Shown: positions 23,860 to 37,560, numbered from the stretch's first letter. The stretch is DNA of 64,000 bases from Prunus persica (GCF_000346465.2 NC_034010.1:1339415-1403414); one strand, 5' to 3'. The notes: a model not told the origin generated them from the sequence alone. Numbers and translations are program-made.

Positions 23860-23868
23860 TATTATTTT
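23860..23868. repeat. MULE target-site duplication, right copy
   Basis: TATTATTTT, identical to 18309-18317. Confidence 0.95.
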
Positions 23869-24254
23869 TTTTGGCAGTAGAATGAAGAGAAAAACTTGCA
23901 TGTCCCAGTTTATATCTCATCTCTCTCATCATGTGACAAAAACACCACGGTTTATATCCTGGACTCATGTCCCATTTTGATCTTCACGCAATCTGATTAA
24001 TCACATTCACTTTGCTGTATATTTTATAATGAGCAGTTTATAGGCATTCATTAATGTGACAATAACCATGGGTGTCCAAGACAAGTGTTAGGGTGTCCAT
24101 AGAATCCTTTGTTGAAAGGATGGGAGCCCAAAGCATCCGGTGGCCCATGCTTTGCATGCCATCCAGATCCTCAGACAGATATGAGTGGTGGAGAAATAAC
24201 TGCTAATAACAGTTTCTTGCGAACTCCATCAAACTGCTCTGCTACTGTACTTCC

Positions 24255-27064
24255 ATGGCGAGCTTCAGCTTCACCACCAGAATCAGAACCCCTACGCTTC
24301 AATCTCACAAACCCATCTCCAAGTTCATCTCTCGCACTAAACCCATCAAAATCCCATCTAATCTCTCCACCAATCCTTCAAAAAACCGACCAAAGCTGCT
24401 CTGTCTTCGTGCAAATTCTGTGTCATCAGAAAGCTCAGTTTCAACAACACAAGATCAAGTAGACGAAGCAATTGATGAAGAAGACGATGACCCAACTGCT
24501 GAAATGAGCTATCTTGACCCGGAAACCGACCCGGAGAGCATTTCGGAGTGGGAGCTCGATTTCTGCTCCAGACCCATTTTGGATATCAGGGGAAAGAAGG
24601 TTTGGGAACTTGTAGTTTGTGATGAATCTCTTTCTCTGCAGCACACCAAGTACTTCCCCAACAATGTCATCAACAGCATTACTTTGAAGGATGCTATTGT
24701 GACCGTTAGTGAAGAATTAGGGGTCCCTCTCCCAGATAAAATCCGCTACTTCCGGTAAAATTTGTTTTTGCATTATGTGTGCTTTCTTGGATTGTGCATA
24801 CTTGAAACCATGTCACTTGGGAATGGTTCAATTCGTATGATTACGTTTTGTTCAATGGATTATAGGTCACAGATGCAGACAATTATAACAAAAGCGTGCA
24901 ACGAGCTTGGTATAAAACCCATTCCCAGTAAACGGGTTAGTATGTTTTTTCCTTATCAATTGTATAATTTTCGGAACTTGTATGGATAGCGAAAGCATTT
25001 TTTCAATCACACAACTAAGTCTGAGGACATTTTTACTAATCAAGTAACTTAAGAAAGTTCAGCTGATAATAGCCTAGAGAATTTAAAAGGCCGGTACAGA
25101 GTTGAAGGTTCTTCTTTATTCTTTTGTTTTGTTTTGAAATGTTCAAATACGCTTGTTATTTCCTTCTCTGCTACAGAAATATACTGAAGATTTGCATGAA
25201 TTTTATCTGGTGATTGGTACGTAACATAATCGTCTATTGGCATTTAGCCAGCTCTCTCTTTTGGAAAAATTGATGTTGATTGTTTTCTTTTGTTTAAAAA
25301 TTATAACCAGAAAGAAATGCCCTTTGTATTGTGTTGATGTATGTTGGACTACATTAGTGGTAAGACTTATCTGTGCTTAACACTCTTGCTCAGCGGTCTA
25401 AGTAGATATTTTCGTGAACTCTAATGTAGGCTCTATAATGATGAAGCATGAGAATGGAGGATGAGGTTAAATGTAGTAAGCATTAGATAAATTTAGTATA
25501 TGTTTGTCTCACTGAGAGTGTCCTTTCTCCTTGTGAAGGCTCTATTCTTCTAGTTTCTCTTCCGTTTTGCATCACTTATTGACATGGATTTTTTCTCCAA
25601 TCCCAAGTAGTTGAAATCCCTTAATCCGAGTATTTCGTTCTACTTAATGATATAAAACACAGATTATTACTGATGATTGTTCACACCTTTTTTGGAGCCT
25701 ATGTTAACAAGACACTACAATGGACGTTCAAATCATATGTAACTTTCAATTGTGGTGATACTACAACACAGATGCAGAACTTGCATGTCTTTTGAACTAG
25801 TGTACATTAGTGTAGTAATGGAGCTGGCTTTGATTTTCTGGTAAAACTGCTATGCTCTGTCTACTTATTGTCTTGGAACTTTGCTTCTTTCAGTGTCTCT
25901 CGTTACTTTTATGGTTGGAAGAACGCTACGAGACTGTATACACACGCCATCCTGGTTTCCAGAAAGGATCTAAGCCACTCCTTGCAGTAGATAACCCATT
26001 CCCAATGGAACTTCCAGAAAATCTTGTTGGGGAGAAATGGGCCTTTGTCCAATTGCCCTTTTCAGGTAAAGGACTTGCTAATGAAGATTTATGGGTCTTG
26101 ACAGACATAACAACTCACATCCTGTCACCTGCCCTAACCATCCAATATTTCTTTTTAACATTTCCTGTTTCCACACTAAATCTAACTCCTGTTTTCAGCT
26201 GTTCAAGAGGAAATCTCATCCTTGGACTCAAACCTCGTGTTTGGTGCGAGTCTAGATTTGGATTTGTTGGGGATTGAAATTGATGACAAGACATTGATTC
26301 CAGGATTGGCTGTTGCATCTTCACGCGCTAAACCTCTAGCAGGTGTACATTCTCTCCAATATCATCTTCCGGTCTTTCTATATCCAGATAATTATTTCTT
26401 TCTACTTATGCATTTTCACTCTATCTATACACTGCAAATATTTTTGGATAGATGTTCTTCGTACAGATAGCCTAACATATTATGTTGCTAGATTGTTAAT
26501 ATAAACCATTGGTCGAGTGGACTGTAATTTGAATTTGTAGTCCAGATTGATCGTCAACCAACTTACCATGTGAAGTTCTTTGACGAGATCACAGTATCCT
26601 ACATGGACATAGACCCAATTTTTTTTATCAGGCCAGTGATATTCTACCCTTAAGAGTGGCAGTGATAAACTTGGTTCCTTCATGGGATATTGTGATACGT
26701 TCTCCTTGAATCTGCTATCTTATTCCTGTTGTGTCTTATACAATTTTCTGGTGTTCCTCTAACCGTAAGAGATCATAATCACATCTTTCTATAAACTGTT
26801 GCAGCTTGGATGAATGGGTTGGAAGTTTGTTCAATTGAAGCCGATTTGTCACGGGCTCGCTTGATTCTTTCTGTTGGAATTTCTGGGCGATATATTTATG
26901 CTACCTACAACAAAACTCCTGAAACAACAAGTGAAGCTGAAGCTTGGGAAGCAGCAAAGAAGGAATGTGGAGGTTTGCACTTCCTTGCAATCCAGGGGGA
27001 CTTGGATTCGGATGATTGTGTTGGATTTTGGCTTCTACTAGACTTGCCACCTCCACCTGTATAG
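24255..27064 (+). CDS. TAB2: TAB2-like chloroplast RNA-binding protein (5 exons, complete)
   Basis: Homologue of Chlamydomonas TAB2 and Arabidopsis ATAB2, which bind psaB mRNA in chloroplasts and promote translation of photosystem I (and II) core proteins. Exons 24255-24754, 24866-24935, 25894-26065, 26199-26342 and 26805-27064 total 1146 nt, 381 residues plus stop; all GT/AG and in phase. The Ser/Thr/Arg-rich, acid-poor first 50 or so residues ([19 protein letters not shown]) are a typical transit peptide. The mature part starts near the acidic [11 protein letters not shown]. Characteristic stretches are [52 protein letters not shown] and the C-terminal end [13 protein letters not shown]. 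Length is close to the Arabidopsis protein. A deleted, frameshifted copy lies at 46741-47900. Confidence 0.95.
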
Positions 27065-28765
27065 AGTGTAATCAGTCTAAACAAATTTTAAAAAGAAGTT
27101 ACTTTTACACATTAATTTCTCAGTTATATAGCTTCATGCTTTCTAGTTGCAGAAATTATTGCAAATATTCCTTTAGAGCTTAGTTTTCTCATTAAGGTTT
27201 TTTGCCGTTCTTGATTTTTATGACTTGGTCTCAGATCACATATGCATCATTCTATTTCTAAGAAAAGCTGAAAACGGGAAATCAAGCTCATTATCCGGGG
27301 TCTGTATGTGGTGGTGGGTCTGAGGTTCGGGGTTCGACGTTTCGTGCAAACTTGGGTTCGGGTTTCCAATCTGATTCCCAGCATCTGAACCACGGCTTCT
27401 TAAATTTAATTCAATGTATGATGTTGAACCCTCAAAAGTTATGAAAAAAAGCTCAAAACAAAACATGGATCTGGTAAGGGTGTGGAGCTGCAGCTTTTAG
27501 GCGATGGGGTTGGTGTTGTTGCGGGAGGGATGAAGGTGCTGGGGGATGGTGGTCAGCGGAGAGTAGGGCCTGAGGGAGAGAGAGTTTTTTTTCTAATTAA
27601 ACATATTAATTGATTTTGTTGTTGTTGAGAGAGGTAGAGAGAGTTTTGTTTTTAAAATGAATGAATTTTTTAATAGGTTGTTGACCGAATTGCTCATCTA
27701 CAAGACTACAACTAACAGAAGTTAATTCTTTTTTTATTTATAGAAATTGAGGATTGTTATTTTTATTTAGATTGGCTCTGTCTACCCACTTCCCCTTTCC
27801 CTGTCTCTGCAATTCTCACCAAGCTAGAGACCCTCAAAGAAGAATCCACAAAACAGCACACAATCCCTCATTTCAACATTACTTAAATTCACACGCAGGC
27901 ATGCACAGAGTTCTTTTTCTAAACATTTCTACTCAACTTGCGAACTATTTCAATAACAGAAAGCTGAAGATTTAGTAGATATAACGCACCAATTCATTTC
28001 CCAGAATTAGAAAACAATGCAATAAATCCATGAAAATGAAAAGTAATCTATAAAAGTAAAAAGGTCCCATTTGAGATGATACGGGCAATAGGAATTGGCG
28101 AAGTCGAAGCTTCCACGACGATGACGTTTCCCAAACAATATCAGCGCCGTCGCCGCTGCTGCCGTGAACGCAGCGCCACCCAACAACTCTAACGCATCTT
28201 CCCACGATGACACAACGATCGCAGGTCCGAAAGGCCGACGCAGCTCTGAGACGATTCAAGCGAGTGCGACCCGTCCTCTGCCACAGGTTTGCGCCGTCCA
28301 GACTATCCAGCTCCACAATACACAGGAGTAGGACGAGCGACAGTTCAGAGCAAGTTGAAGAACGAGCGCGTGTAAAAAACATCACGTGCCTATCATGTGA
28401 GTGGCTGTACCGGTACAGCTGATGTAGAAGGACTCTCCACTAGCCCCATGCATGAGATCCTATATTAACTATCTATAAATTTAATTTTTGTAACCAAAAT
28501 TAGAACGCTCCTCAAAACAGCATGAGATCCTAAGAAATGGCATCAACAATCTTCTTTTTCTCAGGCAAGCTATTTTGAGTCTAACGTGCCAGCTTTTGTC
28601 ACAAGTTGAAGATCTTAGCGATCCTGCAGAGGCACAGTTGACAATAACAAGTTACGACACAAATGATAATTTTGGAAAATTACATGAGAAATTCACGATG
28701 TCATAATATCAAAAAACCTAAAAGTGACCTGGTACATAGTACACTACAAAAAGTTTAGAGGCGTA
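27065..28765. other. Intergenic DNA without a supported gene
   Basis: TAB2 3' untranslated region at the left. A GC-richer stretch at 28080-28400 has open frames on both strands (minus: MSSWEDALELLGGAAFTAAAATALILFG). It might be an exon, but I could not place splice sites or recognise a family. Confidence 0.35.
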
Positions 28766-29013
28766 GGCCACGTTTGTTGCCTAAGATTGGATTGGATACC
28801 TTATTAGATTCAAGGTATGTTGAAATAAGAAATGACGGTAGAACTGAAGGATTTTTCATCGTGTGGTAAGTTATAAAGTTTTCTTCATAACTAATCCATA
28901 TTCTACATCCAACTTGGACCAAGTTTGAAAGATGGCCTCCATTTCTTCCTTCAACATACCTTGAATCTCGTGAGTTATCCAATCCAATCAAATCCTAGCC
29001 ACCAAACATGGCC
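28766..29013. mobile_element. MITE-like element with about 65-bp inverted repeats
   Basis: The left end GGCCACGTTTGTTGCC with GATTGGATTGGATA and ATTCAAGGTATGTTGAA is repeated in inverted orientation at the right end (TTCAACATACCTTGAAT to ATGGCC). 248 bp, no coding capacity. No clear target-site duplication was found, so the superfamily is uncertain. Confidence 0.7.
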
Positions 29014-29302
29014 ACACAGTAATAACAAAAGGACGTCCCAACTCAGAACAAAGATCAGTAGCCAATGAATTTCACATACAGTTGGCTAGTTATTATGCTT
29101 TCAGCTTTCTTAATTAAACAACTACATGGCATAAAAAAATACGGAATAGAGAAAGAGATGAGAAATGTCAGGTACCAACTGTTATTGTTAAACACCAAAT
29201 TAGGTAGATAGTCCAAACATATAAACTGTTCAAAGGACTAACTTTCTCAAAATCAGCTGAAAATTGGTTAAAGGAGAGTTATGAATCAATAAAGCTAATA
29301 TC
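29014..29302. other. Short intergenic stretch
   Basis: Nothing supported. Downstream of the small gene at 29303-30617. Confidence 0.4.
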
Positions 29303-30617
29303 TTACTTTTTCATCGCTGCAGCTAGGAGTCCCTGAGTTTTAGTTCCAGGGGGCGTGCTGTCCACATGACCAGCACCTTTAATCGGATTCGTTGCGAATC
29401 CGACCCGAATGCCAGCCTCTGGAGGCTGAATAGACACGTTCAAGATATACAAAACCCAGAAAAGAATTAAAAAAGGGCTATAAGATGTTATAGAAAAGAA
29501 ATGTTGAATCATAACATATACAAATTAAGTCATTATTCTCACAAATATGATAATTATTTGGAACATCATTTGGAGACTACAAGTACACAACAAGCGCAAA
29601 CAAGTAATAATAGAAAAAATTTGTAGAACCAGGAATACAAGTATACAAGGCAGGCAGGCAAGTAATTATTCAGAATATTAGTCCAAGCACAACTATATCT
29701 TTCTTGGAGACACCAAGTAAAACTGAGAGAACAATAATGCACCTTATAGATTACATAATGTAGACAATGAATATCACCTTTATTTGTTCTTTTGGTTCCA
29801 TATACAAAATTGAGTTAAGAAACCACGCAAGATATAAAAAAAGAAAGGAAAGAATGTGTGTGAAAACTCACCAGTATTGAAGAAGAACCACTGTCGCGTG
29901 AAGCTCTTGGGGGGCCGAGTCTGTGACATTGAAGAAAACGTAGAAATGAGAAGACAAAAGACTGGTAACCTAGGGTTCTATCTTCATGAGCTTTTCTTTC
30001 ATGCACACGAGCTGCGTATGAGTTACTTCAGCCATTAGTCCAACAATCCTAAAACCCAACTTCAACTGCACTCTCATCACCTTCTTGTAGCTGAAGTAAC
30101 TCATGTGCCTTTAGCTGCAACTAGCCCATGTGCCTGAGAGAAAACCTCCTCTACTCCGCTTATACAGAGGAAATAGTTTGACACTAGAATTATTTTCTTG
30201 ATAAAATTAACCAAAGGAAGAGACACAATAAGAGAAATATAATCTATTGATGATATCCAAAATTCATGCACTTAATGTTGCTCTGTCATTGACAGACACT
30301 TGTAAGTAAAGCAACTCATTATTGCTGAAATTCCAAAAAAAGATAAAATGCTCAAACACCTAAATTTCTCAAAACCAACTAACAGTTGATTGACAATGCA
30401 TTAAAGAAAACATGATGAATCAACAGATATACAGATAAGAACAGTTGATTGAATTACTAAATCAGAAAAAAAAAAAAAAAAAAAAACAAAGTTCATACCC
30501 TTTGTTATTCTTATTGCCCTGAAATGGGCTTTGGTGAATAATTTTTTGGCCTCGTTGGCTGGATATTGAAAACGGGGCGAAGGCTTCCCCAATTTCAGAA
30601 TCAATTGGACACACCAT
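29303..30617 (-). CDS. Unrecognised small spliced protein, 96 residues
   Basis: Three coding exons: 30499-30617 (MVCPIDSEIGEAFAPFSISS and on), 29872-29920 (LGPPRASRDSGSSSIL) and 29303-29425 (PPEAGIRVGFATNPIKGAGH to LLAAAMKK-stop). Together they give 291 nt. All borders are GT/AG and keep phase. The protein is polar, Ser/Gly/Pro-rich and basic, with no membrane segment or known motif. A noncoding first exon is likely at 31564 to about 31690, with donor GTAG|GTATCT, 25-30 bases after a TATA box (31711-31719). The stop codon overlaps a perfect donor (AAAAA|GTAAGA), so an alternative transcript could read on into another exon. I do not recognise the family. Phase agreement across two introns and a promoter in the right place make a real gene likely. 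Confidence 0.55.
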
Positions 30618-31710
30618 ATTTTCTGCTACACGCAAAACAAAAGGAAGAAGAAACAAGTGAGGTATTCAATTAAGACTTTGAAATGATCTAAATAAGTTTT
30701 GTGGTATTCCATCAAGACTATTAGGATTTTTAAAAAGAGAATAGCCAAATTTAGTGGTATTCAATCAAGACTTTAAACAATTAAAAAACGGTTTTATGGT
30801 ATCCAAAATCTTGCTAATTTCAAAGAATTTTTTAAAATGTGGAATTGAGTGGGATTTTGTAGTGGGAGGTATAAATACCAAACCCTGTCTCAAATCCCAA
30901 CCTAACCCATAAGATTTTTCACTTGGGATTTTTTTTTACTCTGTTGGAAAAGATGAACAGAGGGCATAGTGATTGCTCTCAGAAGTTCACAGCATCAGCC
31001 TCTAAAGAGGCTCCACTGGTGAAATCCTTGCAATCTTTTATGATGGATGTTAGTGTTTTGCTCTAAGAGATCTTATCAAAAACTGTTGCCTTCTCAAAAC
31101 AGGAGACGAAGCCAACATATAAATACTTTGCACAAAACCCAGAATTCATTCCATGTTTTATATTAACATCAATCACCAAGCACCACAATTCTTTTTATTT
31201 TTTTATGAACCAGGGGGAATATTGAGATTAAATATGAGCTTTTGTATCTGGCTTTCAAGTACAGAAAAAACAAAGCTACAACCTCTCTTATCAATCAAAG
31301 AAGGAATTTCAGCAATCTAAATCCCATACTAATCCCACCTATTCCGTTTCTTTCAAACCCAACAGGGGAAACCCCATTAAAAAAAACAAAAAAAAAAACA
31401 GCAAACTACACAGAATTAATCAAATGGGGCTTAACAACCCCAAAGAATCATCAATCAGCCATAAACCAAGCACCACACTTTGCTACAACTGAAAACCCAG
31501 AAAAAAGAAAGAGAAAAAATATGAAACTATCGTAAGATTAACTTATCCAAAAATTGCAGATACCTACCGAACCGATACAAGAACTGCGAAAATCAAGGAA
31601 ATGCTAAACCTTTATGAATCAAACTCACTTTTTTTATAAACCTTTAAGCTAAACTATTTTTTTTCATATGGAGAAGGTGCAAGGAAGCAGAGTAGAGGTG
31701 TGAGAGTCAG

Positions 31711-31719
31711 CTATTTATA
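31711..31719 (-). promoter_or_regulatory. TATA box for the small gene at 29303-30617
   Basis: TATAAATAG on the minus strand, followed about 30 bases on by a pyrimidine-rich candidate start region and a short leader exon ending at 31564. Confidence 0.5.
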
Positions 31720-32083
31720 TGTGGGTAATGCTAGGAGGGCCATTTCTTTGTACTATATTTGTGTACCATCTGATGTTGTTGCTGAGTAGGCTATGTCACA
31801 TCATTAAAGGAGTTTTTAACATTTTTAGTTTTTAATTATTTTTTTCACCCTTGCCTTTACGGAAACCCCAGCACATGAGAAACAAAGTATCTTCAACTGG
31901 TTCTTCGCCTAACTCCTCCCCTTCCTCCTCCCTTATCTCTCCCAAGCACATGAGAAACAAGATGATGGGCTTCAAACGTGCTACTTTTGTTAAAGAAATG
32001 GAAGAAGAGAAGTCTTTATTTTTGAATTGCAAAAACTACTAAATCAATCGTATAAAAATAAAAATAAAAAAACTAGTAAAAAT
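31720..32083. other. Intergenic DNA
   Basis: Contains a possible MITE end (GGGTAATGCTAGGAGGGCC at 31723). No gene supported. Confidence 0.35.
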
Positions 32084-32290
32084 TGTCAAACAAAGTGGAT
32101 ATAATATTTTCAGATTATATTTCATTCTCCAAAAAGAGGTATTTATAATACAAAAGTATAAACCCTAGTAGGGTTATACTAAGAAACTAAGATAAAATCA
32201 TAATTACATAATATCTATACAAAAGGAAATAAATAGAATCATAATATATTAGGCAATAAATCTCCTAATTACACTAGGATCTCGCTAACA
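32084..32290 (-). mobile_element. Solo LTR, small (207 bp)
   Basis: Starts TGTCAAAC and ends CTAACA on the plus strand, flanked by the 5-bp duplication AAAAT (32079-32083 and 32291-32295). Minus-strand orientation starts TGTTAGCGAGATCC and holds a TATTATAAATAC TATA-like box. Copia-type by appearance. Confidence 0.8.
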
Positions 32291-32295
32291 AAAAT

Positions 32296-32928
32296 CAAGT
32301 GAATTGGAACTTTGCCAAAACTACTACAAATCAAGTGAGAGAGAGGCTAGGCTAATTCATGGCTTTTGCGGCTAGTTCAGTGGGCCAGGAGAAGCGATAA
32401 AATGACCTTGCTAACAACTGGTTTTGGTAATACGGGAACAAGATTTGAAACAGAAAAAATATGATGAGAAGGATCATCAGGAGAAACTTTCCAGAATCAG
32501 ATGAAAAAGAGAAAGAAGAGAGTAGTAAAAACCAACCCATTTAAATTTTCACGTAATCCGGTCTCCACATGCAAAGAGAAAGAGAAAGTCCTCCGCATGC
32601 ATGTTGACAATGGCAGTTCACGGTGGTCATTGCGATGCGGGCCTGTGTGTGTCTCATATCTAGCCGATACTGCTGCATTTTCCACCCACAAAATTCGGCG
32701 AGGCAGGAAGAGAAAAACCAACAAAGATTTGAAGATTTGAAGAAGAAGAAGAAAGCAAAACAAAACATAGCATCTGCAGACAACTTACAGATGCAAGTAG
32801 TAGTAAACAATGCCAATGAGTTAGGTGCAATACAATAAACAAAGGAAATTGCAAAAGCAGGCCAGCATCGCGGCTCTTTGTCGTGTCTTTTATATTGACA
32901 GTATGATGTGTACTCCTTATTGTTTTAT
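32296..32928. other. Intergenic DNA
   Basis: GA-rich patches and no supported gene. Open frames on both strands are short and show no family signature. Confidence 0.4.
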
Positions 32929-32936
32929 ACGACATC

Positions 32937-33862
32937 CAGCGGCGGACCTAGAAATTTTTCAGGAGAGGTGCAATTTCAAAAGTTAAGAGCTATAAAAAAA
33001 ATAAATAATAAAAAATAAAAACAACTAAATATCCTTATAATTTAAACAATATACATGTAAAATCATGATCAAAATCAGCAACAAGGGACAAGGAGTATAA
33101 TCTATAAACAGACACCAAATTGCTTTTTTTTTTCTTTTCTATTTGTATGTTCCATGGTAAAGCAAATAGGTACAACTATATCAAGCTTCTAACTAGTTTT
33201 TTGCTGCTTTGACGTGTTCAAAAGTAGGATTGCCTACTATCAACCGCTTACCCTATATTAGTCCTTCAAACCTTGACATAATGTCATAATTGCAGCATAA
33301 CTTCAGAATAATAATCAAGTAGAAACTTCCAGTTCCACAAGCTAACAATGACAGCCAAAGGAAAAAATTACAGAGACCAAAATTCACTAATTGGAGCAAA
33401 ATCAAACATACCCAGTTGGAAAAGAGGAAAAAAAAACAATCTTCTAACCAAAGTTTCATAGTAGCATTTCCTAATGAACACTGCTTAGAGAAGAACCCAA
33501 TTGGATCAACTAAAAGTTGAATGTAATTTACGTCATTGAGGAAGAAATGCAACATACCCAGATGGAATTTCGCCTCTTCGGGTAAGGACTTTGAGCTTCT
33601 ATAGAGCCCAATTGAGTACAAGTTTTGTGTGCATTTTGAGAGTGAAACAAAGGGGGTTTAGAAGTGGCTTAACGAAAGTTGAAGGAAAAGAAGAGGAGGT
33701 CTTGCAGTTTTTTGCCCACAGCAGCTGCAGCGCAGTGCCCAGGTGGTTTGGGCATTTCGTCAAACACGTTGCGTGCGTCTCTGGTCTGAAGCAGAGGTGC
33801 AATTCTAGCTGCTATAATGGACTTTTCCGGCGACCGGTTGCGCCTGTATAGGTCTGCCACTG
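32937..33862. mobile_element. Non-autonomous hAT element
   Basis: Ends CAGCGGCGGACCTA (left) and, inverted, CAGTGGCAGACCTA (right). Flanked by a perfect 8-bp duplication ACGACATC (32929-32936 and 33863-33870), the hAT size. 926 bp, no transposase. The open frames inside have no recognisable product. Confidence 0.88.
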
Positions 33863-33870
33863 ACGACATC

Positions 33871-36064
33871 ACTTTCTTTTTACTTTTTAAAATCATGCAA
33901 TTGGATTCTCATCTTTGGCATCTCTGCATCTACCGAGGAGCCATTTTTCTTTTTCCTTCCCTATGTTATTTATTTATTTGCAATTGTGTTATTTTTGTTC
34001 GCAACATCCTAGTTTGATTAAGGAATTTATTTATTATTTATTCTATTATGACTTTATTTCTTAGAAAAATTAGGTTAGACATAATTATCGGATTGCGACG
34101 ACAAAGTGGCTGCCCATACAGCGCATCATTAGAGGTTGTCAGATTCGGCGGAGGAGGGACGACAAAGTGGCCGATCACAGCTAATGTTGATGCCTCCGAG
34201 CTTTTCTCTAATTGATATAGTGAGGAACTCCAGATCTTATGCTCATCATTTATTTCATGACATTTTTGTTCTTCTCAAGATTATAACATATAAATTTTTT
34301 CTAGAAACTGCAGTGCAGTACTTGAACGTCTCATTCTTCTTGTTTTTGCAACTCTATGCAGTACTTGTTGGGCCTTTGGAAGTTCCTTTGGCTTGTTTTG
34401 CTTTATTAAGAGTTAACATGGGTTTTAGGCAGCATGAATTTATTTTTTGTAAATTATTGAATGATGGTGGGTTAGGCATGGGAGGAAAAGACAATGAGAA
34501 ATTTATGGTTCATCCCCTTGTTTTTTGGGTATGAATCTCATAGTCACTGAATACAGGATAGATTTTCTGTTTTTTTTTCCCTGTCTTCATTGGTGTTTTT
34601 GGCATTTTTGACATCAGAACAATGAGAAAATGGTAATTTTCAAATTTTCTTTTTGAGAAATGGTAAATTGATAAGTTCACTTCACCAAACATCAGGGCAA
34701 GCCACTCGAGATTCGTCAAGGATAGACTTGCTTACACTAAGATGTTAACAATGACAGTGTATGGTTGGCTTGAAATGCCGTAACAATTACATCTTCATTG
34801 TGTGGAAGTTCTTCTCAAAATTCAAGGCTAGTGGAGGATTCTCTTTTTTGTGTGTGTGTGTGTTCAAAGTAGAGGATTCTCTACATCACTAAGGATCGAA
34901 TAGATTATTTAGAAACAAGAAGAATGTTTGGACTTGGAGGTATGCAAGTTTACATTTTAGCCAACAGAGAGTCAGCCAGACAGATAATTTGTCGGAGGCA
35001 GGTAAGCTGATGTTACTCTACTTATTGCATATCAATATATACTCCAATTGGTTTTCTTTTTTATTTTTTATTTAATTTTTATAATTAAGAAAAGATAACA
35101 TGGGTAGTTATGTTCCATAAAAGTAGGACATACTATTTGATTTTGTTTTTAATTTTAATTTTTTTTAATATGAAAAAAATGAATTTACCATATTATCCTC
35201 ATTTAATTAATAATTTCAATTCTTAATGTTTGAATTAACCAAGAGTATTTTCTGGTGTATTGTATGTTTCACCATTCTCTACTTTTTGCTCTATATATAT
35301 ATTTTTCGGAAGTGTTTAAGAGGGATGGGGAGGAAATTTTATGACTACCAATATTTCTATATATATACTCTATATGGTAAAGGTTGTATTTGTTCCTTGT
35401 ATTTAATTCAAGTCTGTTGACATCATTGTGCCTTCATTTTATCAAATGGTCAACACCGGGAATAATGTTCTGCTACATAGGTGTTGCTATTTTATAGCTT
35501 GGAAAATTCTGAAAGCACGTTGACGCTAGAGGCAACGGGAGTATGGGTTCAATTCCCTATACAAGTTTCTGATCGGTAATTTAATTATACCAGTTATACC
35601 ATTTTATGTGCTTCCGTAATGACTCCTGTGTCCTAAGATCCAGAGATTATTTTGTCCTTTTTTTTTTATAATTTTTTTTAGAGCTTTAGGGTATTGAGTA
35701 AATTTCTGATGATGTTGTTGTCATGGTCATGGAGGACCATATTGTCAGGAGTTTCCTTGATGACAAAATTTCTTAGTTTGTCTTAGCTTTAGTTTTTTGT
35801 ATTTATGTCATTAGCAGAAAATAGAAATTGCATTGCAGAAAACGGAGGTGGCGGTAGGCCGGCAATGAGTAGCTGTAGGCCGGAGGTGGCGGCAGGCCGG
35901 TAGTGGGCAGCGGCGACTGGTTGACGGTGGGCGGCCTCGGCGATTGGTGGCGGCAGTTGGCCGGAGATGGACATATGGCATAGTATACTTACTGTTGAAG
36001 GAGTGGCATTGTGTGTAATTTTTTATTTTTTTAAAATTATATTATTGTAAAAGTAGGTACTACT
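33871..36064. other. Intergenic DNA with simple and GC-rich repeats
   Basis: AT-rich overall. A GC-rich GGCGG/GGCCGG patch at about 35845-35970 gives spurious open frames. A weak B-box-like GGGTTCAATTCCC near 35547 may be a decayed SINE. No gene is supported. Confidence 0.4.
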
Positions 36065-37555
36065 TTTTGGTCTTTGGCCTTGAATCTTTGGGTTCAGTCC
36101 CTATGCCCACCTGTGAATCTTGTCTTCAAGGGAAAATGTCAAACTTGCCTCTTTCAGGAAAAGGGGAAAGAATCACTGAGCTTCTTGAATTAATCCACAC
36201 TGACGTATGTGGGCCATTGTCCATTACATCAAGGGGTGTCTTTTCTTATTTCATTACATTCACCGATGATTACTCTCGGTTGGGCTATATATACCTAATA
36301 AAGTACAAGTTCGAGGCCTTTGAAAAGTTAAAAGAATTCAAGAATGAAGTTGAAAAGCAAACAAGAAAGAGTATCAAGATTCTAAGATCAGATCGAGGCT
36401 GAATACTTGAGTACTGAGTTTCTTGAATATCTCAAGAAACATGGCATCCTATTACTTGGAACTCCACAACTTAATGGTGTCTCCGAAATGAGAAACCGAA
36501 CATTGATGAACATGGTCTGATCAATGATGAGTTATATTGACTTGCCAATATCGTTTTAGGGATATGCGCTTCAAATTGCGCTTCAAATTGTAGCATAGTT
36601 GCTAAACAGAGTACCTTCCAAATCCGTGTCCAGAACACCATATGAAATGTGGTTTGGGAGGAAGCCAAGTCTTAATCATCATAAGATATGGGGTTGTCCG
36701 GCTTATGTCAATATCCAAAGGAAACTTTAGGATACTATTTCTACAATCCAAACGAACAAAAGGTGTTTGTTGCAAGATCTGCAAGATTTCTTAAGATTAA
36801 TTTTGCATTGTATGGCACCTATGTGCAAAAGGTTGAGCTTAAAGAAGAGTCTGGAGAGCCTCTTTGGGAGATGACATGGAAGATCCTGAAACCTACACGA
36901 AGACAATGTTGGACATCGACTCAAAGAAATGGCAGGAAGCCATGAAATCTGAGATGGATTCTATGTATGCCAACCAAGTCTGGACTTTGGTTGACCTCCC
37001 AATGGTATTGTACCAATAGGAAACAAATGGGTCTTCAAGAGGAAGAAGGGCTCAGATGGTAAGGTGGAGACCTATAAAGCTAGATTAGTAGCTAAAGGCT
37101 ACAGACAAAGAAAGGGAATGGACTATGAAGAAGCTTTCTCTCCTGTAGCAGTGATAAAATTCATCTGCATACTTCTCGCCATAGCAGCATATTATGACTA
37201 TGAGATATGGTAGATGGATGTGAAAACAGCTTTTCTAAATAGCCACCTTTAGGAAACAATCTACATGGATCAACTTGAAGGATTCATATCTAAACATGAA
37301 GAGAAGAAATTATGCAAACTTCAAAGGTCAATCTATGGACTGAAGCAGGCTTCAAGGAGTTGGAACATTCATTTTGATGAAGCCGTTAAAGGTTATGGTT
37401 TTAGCCAAAATGAAGATGAACCTCGTGTGTACAAGAAAAATAGTGCAACTCGTACTATATGTAGATGACATATTAATGTTTGGAAACAACATAGGCATGT
37501 CGACCTCTGTGAAACTATGGTTATCAAAGACTTTCTCAATTAAGGATCTAGGAAA

Positions 37556-37560
37556 TGCAT
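37556..37560. repeat. Solo LTR target-site duplication, left copy
   Basis: TGCAT, identical to 40243-40247. Confidence 0.9.

Noticed and set aside
28007..28422. Overlapping open frames on both strands at a GC-rich patch
   Set aside because: No recognisable family and no supported splice sites; noted only as a possible alternative exon of the small gene.
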